From NCBI RefSeq assembly GCF_008710145.1, contig NZ_VYKL01000035.1, forward strand, positions 41,467 to 105,466: 64,000 bases of DNA, read 5' to 3'. The position numbers were made by a program, and so were the translations under genes. Below, one piece after another: positions 60,156 to 64,000 of the stretch (position 1 is its first letter; each line of letters opens with the position of its first letter). Below the pieces are notes generated by a model, which worked only from the letters and a program-made list of their open reading frames with translations, was not told the origin of the DNA and did no database searches. This stretch comes from Niallia endozanthoxylica. Lineage in GTDB: Bacteria; Bacillota; Bacilli; Bacillales; Cytobacillaceae.

Positions 60156-61580
60156 TTAACCCTCAAGTACTTCTCTTTGTACTTCAATGGTTTCTTCTTT
60201 CATTGCTTTTTCTTCTTGTAAAGGTGTGATGCCAATTCCGGTGTAGCCATAAATGATTGCTACAATCGGCGTGATGATACTAATAAAAACAAATGGAGCA
60301 TACTCTACTCCGATATTTAACGTGGACATGATAAAGGCCCCTGTGACACCCCATGGAATCATTGCATGAACAATTGTCCCGCCATCTTCCAACGTTCTTG
60401 ACAGGTTTTTCGGATGAAGCTTCAGTTTTTGATAAGCTGATTCAAATAATTGCCCCGGTAACAGAATGGATAAATATTGCTCACCGACAGTTAGGTTAAT
60501 TCCAATGCAGGAGGCAACTGTTGATGCAATCACGTTTCCCCTGCTTTTTAACATGTTCTGAATGCCTTCAATAATGGATTGAGCAATTCCTATGTGTTGA
60601 ATCATTCCTCCAAAAGCAAGTGAGATTAAAATGAGTGAAACACCAAATAACATACTGCTTAAGCCCCCAAGCGAAAGCAGACTGTCAATAGCTTCTACAC
60701 CTGTATCCGCCACAAAACCGGTATGCATCGTTGTCATAATCGTTCCGATTCCCACACCAGGAACCGTATAGAACGTCGTTAAAATAGCTACCATTAAACC
60801 AATCACAAGCGATGGAATTGGGCTTACTCGTTTGATTGCGAGTATAATAATTAACAATGGTGATAGAATGGTAATCGGTGTAATCATAAACTCATCATTA
60901 AGAACTTGAATAAGTGTTTCAATTTGTTTACTGTCGGCCACACCCTTGTCTATAAAAAGACCGATGACCGTAAATGCCGCCAATGTCAGGATATAGCTTG
61001 GAATGGTTGTCCATAGCATATGTTTAATATGATCAAAGATATTGACCTTGGCAGTGGCCGCTGCTAGATTTGTTGTATCTGAAAGCGGAGAAATTTTATC
61101 ACCAAAAATAGCCCCACAGACAATAGCCCCTGCTGTCATGGCTGGAGAAACACCTAAACCATAGGCAACCCCCATTAACGAAACCCCTACTGTACCAATT
61201 GCACTCCATGAGCTTCCGCAGACAACCGAGACAACCGAGCAAATCAACACGGTTGACACTAAGAAGAAATCTGGAGATAAAGCATGCAAACCATAATAGG
61301 TGATTGTTGGAACGGTTCCATTTAAAACCCATACTCCTATTAGAATTCCAATTAAACATAGAATTAAGATAGAAGGAATCCCTTGGGAAATACCTTTTGC
61401 CATGGCACTCTCTAAATCCTTCCATTTATACCCTAATGTAAGTCCATAACAAGCAAGAAAAATCGTTGCGATGACAATGGGAATCTGCGGTGCAACACCA
61501 AATTTCAGAATACTGATACCTAAAAATGTAATCACACTTAGTACAATCCCTATCGAGGCTAAAAATGAAGGTTTTTTCAT
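60156..61580 (-). CDS. NhaC-family Na+/H+ antiporter-type transporter
   Basis: A 474-aa membrane protein with about 11-12 helices. CGSSWSAIGTVGVSLMGVA, GAIVCGAIFGDKISPLSDTTNLAAA and the later NLTVGEQYLSILLPG are NhaC landmarks. The family includes Na+/H+ antiporters, the malate/lactate antiporter MleN and predicted methionine and tyrosine transporters. Co-transcription with a probable phenylalanine dehydrogenase favours an aromatic or other amino acid as substrate; that is inference. The ribosome binding site AAAGGAG precedes ATG 61580. No T-box lies upstream. Confidence 0.8.
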   Translation of the reverse strand: MKKPSFLASIGIVLSVITFLGISILKFGVAPQIPIVIATIFLACYGLTLGYKWKDLESAMAKGISQGIPSILILCLIGILIGVWVLNGTVPTITYYGLHALSPDFFLVSTVLICSVVSVVCGSSWSAIGTVGVSLMGVAYGLGVSPAMTAGAIVCGAIFGDKISPLSDTTNLAAATAKVNIFDHIKHMLWTTIPSYILTLAAFTVIGLFIDKGVADSKQIETLIQVLNDEFMITPITILSPLLIIILAIKRVSPIPSLVIGLMVAILTTFYTVPGVGIGTIMTTMHTGFVADTGVEAIDSLLSLGGLSSMLFGVSLILISLAFGGMIQHIGIAQSIIEGIQNMLKSRGNVIASTVASCIGINLTVGEQYLSILLPGQLFESAYQKLKLHPKNLSRTLEDGGTIVHAMIPWGVTGAFIMSTLNIGVEYAPFVFISIITPIVAIIYGYTGIGITPLQEEKAMKEETIEVQREVLEG

Positions 61581-61676
61581 GTATCTTCTCCTTTATCTCC
61601 TTTTATGAAAACAAGCATCCTTAGTAAGAAAAGCGCCAGCCACTCATTTTGATTCCATTCAAACAGTTCAATCAAT

Positions 61677-61916
61677 TTAATAATGATTGATACTTCTGCT
61701 TTTTATTGATATTTTATATATAAGTATTATTTTTCTTTGCTGCCACCTGCTATTTCTAGGTGGTTTTTTATCTGTATAAGCAAAATAATGAAACTCGAAA
61801 TTTCCAAGCTTGATGACAAACGGGGATCCTTTATTACTAGGCTGACCCATTTTACATAATGGGTTTTGCCTATAGAAAACGGAATCCGCTTTCATTTTTG
61901 GCAATACAGTATACAT
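61677..61916 (-). CDS. Candidate small protein, unknown
   Basis: A 79-aa ORF with an excellent ribosome binding site (AAAGGAGG, 6 bp before ATG 61916). The product (MYTVLPKMKADSVFYRQNPL and so on) has a mixed first half and a basic C terminus, with no recognised motif. Against it: the ORF passes through a hairpin that looks like a plus-strand terminator (61743-61769), and the last 20 codons are low-complexity. It lies 96 bp upstream of the NhaC-type gene on the same strand. It may be shorter than called or not real. Confidence 0.35.
   Translation of the reverse strand: MYTVLPKMKADSVFYRQNPLCKMGQPSNKGSPFVIKLGNFEFHYFAYTDKKPPRNSRWQQRKIILIYKISIKSRSINHY
61743..61769 (+). terminator. Plus-strand terminator without an evident gene
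   Basis: CCACCT / AGGTGG stem, 9-nt loop, then TTTTTT on the plus strand. No plus-strand ORF lies upstream within this gap, so it may end an antisense or small RNA. Confidence 0.5.
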
Positions 61917-62206
61917 AGATTTCCTCCTTTAAGTGCTGCAACCTATTTTCTGGTGGGATTGATGGTATTTCCTTTTCCCATACAAGCATGATGTTTTTTT
62001 AATAAATAGAGCTAAACTGTTTTCATTTCCGACTATTATGAAAATTTAGAATTGTTATATTAGCACTGTCATTATATTAATTAAATCATTATGATGCAAA
62101 AATATTTATTAAAACGACAATGCGTTAGTGGATTAAAGGATTTACTTGCACCTTCATTCGCACGACTTCAATACAAGATAAGATGACCTGCGCTAATGCT
62201 GTCATC
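61917..62206. other. Gap with a possible small transcript
   Basis: AT-rich. A 31-codon plus-strand ORF (MMQKYLLKRQ..., about 62092-62187) lacks a ribosome binding site and ends inside a terminator-like hairpin (62180-62212). It may be a small RNA gene, a relic of an older gene, or chance. Confidence 0.3.
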
Positions 62207-62212
62207 TTTTTT
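62180..62212 (+). terminator. Plus-strand terminator adjoining R1 copy C
   Basis: AAGATGAC / GTCATCTT stem followed by a T-run that merges into the first bases of the R1 element. Confidence 0.65.
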
Positions 62213-62368
62213 ATCCCACTCTTAACGGGCAGTAAGACCCCCACCTCAAGATTCTGAGTATGCAAAAGAAGATAGGTGGGGGATTAACTGCCCGTAAAGG
62301 TCCGATTGGTTCAACTAACCATCAGTAGGGGATGAAGAAAACCCCCACTGATGGAAGTTTCACTTTAT
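62207..62368. repeat. R1 structured repeat, copy C (minimal form)
   Basis: The shortest full copy (162 bp), same orientation as copy B: TTTTATCCCACTCTTAACGG, hairpin H4 with strong inner CCCCCACCT / AGGTGGGGG, then only about 11 bp of linker, hairpin H1 (CCATCAGTAGGGG / CCCCCACTGATGG) and GGAAGTTTCACTTTAT. It defines the core of the family without any cassette. Confidence 0.92.
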
Positions 62369-62472
62369 TTCAATTTATTGTCATCCTAATCTGCCCCTTC
62401 CAAACTTCATGAGTAAGCTATTCCCATACAGGAAATGATACTTAATAACGATAAAGTTATTGAGGTGAACTG

Positions 62473-63684
62473 ATGAACGTTTTATGGGGAATACTAGGAA
62501 TTATTGTTGTGTTTTCATTAGCTCTATTACTCTCAATCAATAGAAAAGCAATTAATTTGAGAACGATTTTAGGCGGATTAGCGATTCAAATTACATTTGC
62601 TTTTATTGTATTAAAATGGAATGCAGGCAGAGCGGCCATTAGCTGGGTTTCAGATCGGGTTCAAGATATTATTAATAGCGCCGCTGAAGGAATTGGTTTT
62701 GTATTTGGCCCTGCCGCTGATGCAGCCAATTTCGGTTTCGTGTTTGCCTTTCAAGTATTAACGATTATTATTTTCTTTTCCTCCTTAATTTCCGTTCTTT
62801 ACTATCTCGGAATTATGCAATTTTTTATCAACATCCTTGGCGGCGGTTTATCGAAGCTTTTGGGAACAAGTAAAGCGGAATCGATGTCAGCTGCAGCAAA
62901 TATCTTCGTCGGGCAGACAGAAGCGCCTCTTGTTGTTCGGCCTTTTATTCAAAAGATGTCCCAATCAGAGCTGTTTGCCGTCATGACTGGCGGGCTTGCT
63001 TCTGTTGCGGGATCAACTCTTGTTGGTTACGCCCTATTAGGGGTTCCGATGAATTATTTGCTGGCTGCAAGCTTCATGTCTGCTCCCGCCGGATTAATTA
63101 TGGCAAAATTGGTGGTGCCAGAAACAGAAAAGATTGATGAAAAGGATTTTGCGATGGAAAAGGATACCGACTCCACAAATGTCATTGATGCAGCAGCACG
63201 CGGAGCGAGTGACGGACTTTCGCTTGCTTTAAATATTGGGGCCATGTTACTAGCGTTTATTTCATTAATTGCTTTGATTAACACCATTTTTGGAGCCATA
63301 GGAGGATTATTTGGTTATTCCGGACTGACGATGGAAGGAATTTTGGGTGTGATTTTCTCCCCGCTTGCCTTTGCAGTCGGTGTTCCATGGTCAGAAGCTG
63401 TCATAGCTGGCGGCTATATCGGGCAAAAGCTTGTATTGAATGAGTTTGTTGCTTATTCAGCCTTTGGACCACAAATTCCGGAGTTGGACCCTAAAACCGT
63501 GATTGTCGTGAGCTTTGCCCTTTGCGGCTTTGCGAACTTAACCTCCCTCGCTTCGCTTCTTGGAGGAATAGGCGGACTTGCACCAAGCAGACGCCCCGAT
63601 ATTGCGAGAATGGGATTGCGCTCGGTTGCTGCCGGAATGCTCGCATCACTGTTAAGTGCATCTATTGCTGGGATGTTTTTGTAG
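62473..63684 (+). CDS. Concentrative nucleoside transporter (NupC/NupG-type CNT)
   Basis: A 403-aa permease of the CNT family, coupling nucleoside uptake to H+ or Na+. Hallmarks are IFVGQTEAPLVVRPFI, MTGGLASVAGSTLVGYALLGV, SAPAGLIMAKL and the C-terminal ALCGFANLTSLASLLGGIGGLAP. About ten hydrophobic helices are visible. The ribosome binding site GAGGTG is 6 bp before ATG 62473. Sequence does not tell purine (NupG) from pyrimidine (NupC) preference. It appears monocistronic; the next sequence is the tandem array. Confidence 0.9.
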   Translation: MNVLWGILGIIVVFSLALLLSINRKAINLRTILGGLAIQITFAFIVLKWNAGRAAISWVSDRVQDIINSAAEGIGFVFGPAADAANFGFVFAFQVLTIIIFFSSLISVLYYLGIMQFFINILGGGLSKLLGTSKAESMSAAANIFVGQTEAPLVVRPFIQKMSQSELFAVMTGGLASVAGSTLVGYALLGVPMNYLLAASFMSAPAGLIMAKLVVPETEKIDEKDFAMEKDTDSTNVIDAAARGASDGLSLALNIGAMLLAFISLIALINTIFGAIGGLFGYSGLTMEGILGVIFSPLAFAVGVPWSEAVIAGGYIGQKLVLNEFVAYSAFGPQIPELDPKTVIVVSFALCGFANLTSLASLLGGIGGLAPSRRPDIARMGLRSVAAGMLASLLSASIAGMFL

Positions 63685-63749
63685 AATAGCAGGAAAAATG
63701 GGGTATTCGAGAAAACGGATAAAGTATGAAGTTGTTGAAAAGATTTTTT

Positions 63750-64000
63750 TCAGAAAGGGATAGGGCAAAAAGCCTGATACTGTTAGAATGGGAGATTGAT
63801 TTTGACAGGGCTAAGCCAAAGTAAGCGTGAAACTGTCAGAGTGAATGCTTGATTTTGACTCGGTTAAGCGTTTTTCGTTCATTCCTGTCAAAATAAGAGC
63901 CCCTTTCTGACAACGTGAAGCTTTTTTCGGACAGTCCTGTCAGAATGAGAGCCGCTTTCTGACAACGTGAAGCTTTTTTCGTTCATTCCTGTCAAAATAA
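63750..64000. repeat. R4 tandem array, period about 52 bp
   Basis: At least two and a half clean units occur from about 63863 to the window end, with the core CCTGTCA(A/G)AAT(A/G)AGAGCC, then TTTCTGACAACGTGAAGC and TTTTTTCG. Units differ at GTTCATT versus GGACAGT. More degenerate units (CTGTTAGAATGGGAG, CTGTCAGAGTGAATGC) extend back to about 63770. The array runs out of the window. No cas genes, and the units have no unique spacers. Confidence 0.8.

Noticed and set aside
63750..64000. Repeats at the right edge as a CRISPR array
   Set aside because: Units repeat in full with no unique spacers, the period is about 52 bp throughout, and no cas genes are nearby.

Overview
The window is chromosomal DNA from a low-to-moderate-GC, endospore-former-type Firmicute of the Bacillaceae. 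Two long blocks keep the gene content and order known from Bacillus subtilis. The first is csbA-uvrB-uvrA-yvlB-yvlD-hprK-lgt-yvoD-ppaX-yvoF followed by the histidine operon. The second is minJ-ctpB-[M23 peptidase]-ftsX-ftsE-cccB-prfB-secA-hpf-fliT-fliS-fliD-flaG. AGGAGG-type ribosome binding sites, frequent TTG/GTG starts, hairpin-plus-T-run terminators, a sigma-D-type promoter and a probable cre site all fit. The species is not determined, and no rRNA or tRNA gene was seen.

Layout: 1-5164 his operon (hisZGDBHA, minus strand, hisA cut by the window edge). 5543-9540 lipoprotein and carbon-regulation cluster (hprK, lgt, yvoD, ppaX, yvoF). 9946-17091 yvlD, yvlB, uvrAB, csbA. 17334-20935 metal homeostasis (ArsR-type repressor, CzcD-like and MneS-like CDF exporters) plus two small genes. 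21011-27661 nitrogen assimilation: glutamine synthetase, a truncated DapF-like gene and the glutamate synthase large subunit without an adjacent small subunit. 28021-30390 accessory pocket: a decayed copy of the minJ 3' end, DUF421, DUF3189 and a small membrane protein. 30624-46448 division, secretion, translation and flagellar block. 46678-52211 MFS exporter, PAS-GGDEF protein, UPF0145 pair and a soluble chemoreceptor. 52436-58292 L-lactate utilisation (lutABC, lutR, lactate permease) with matching operators. 58472-61580 probable phenylalanine dehydrogenase with an NhaC-family transporter and a YerC-like protein. 62473-63684 concentrative nucleoside transporter. From about 63750 to the edge there is a degenerate-to-clean tandem array of about 52 bp period.

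The most unusual content is intergenic. Three families of dispersed, highly structured repeats occur, each in three or more copies. R1 (9670, 48012, 62207, partial 58289) has two conserved hairpins flanking a variable hairpin cassette. R2 (22370, 28152, 30191) is a roughly 200-bp MITE-like element with inverted ends and three internal hairpins whose arms change in a compensatory way between copies. R3 (10327, 36970, 50157) lies immediately 5' of three unrelated genes. None encodes a convincing protein. I found no CRISPR array, prophage, intact transposase or obvious defence system.
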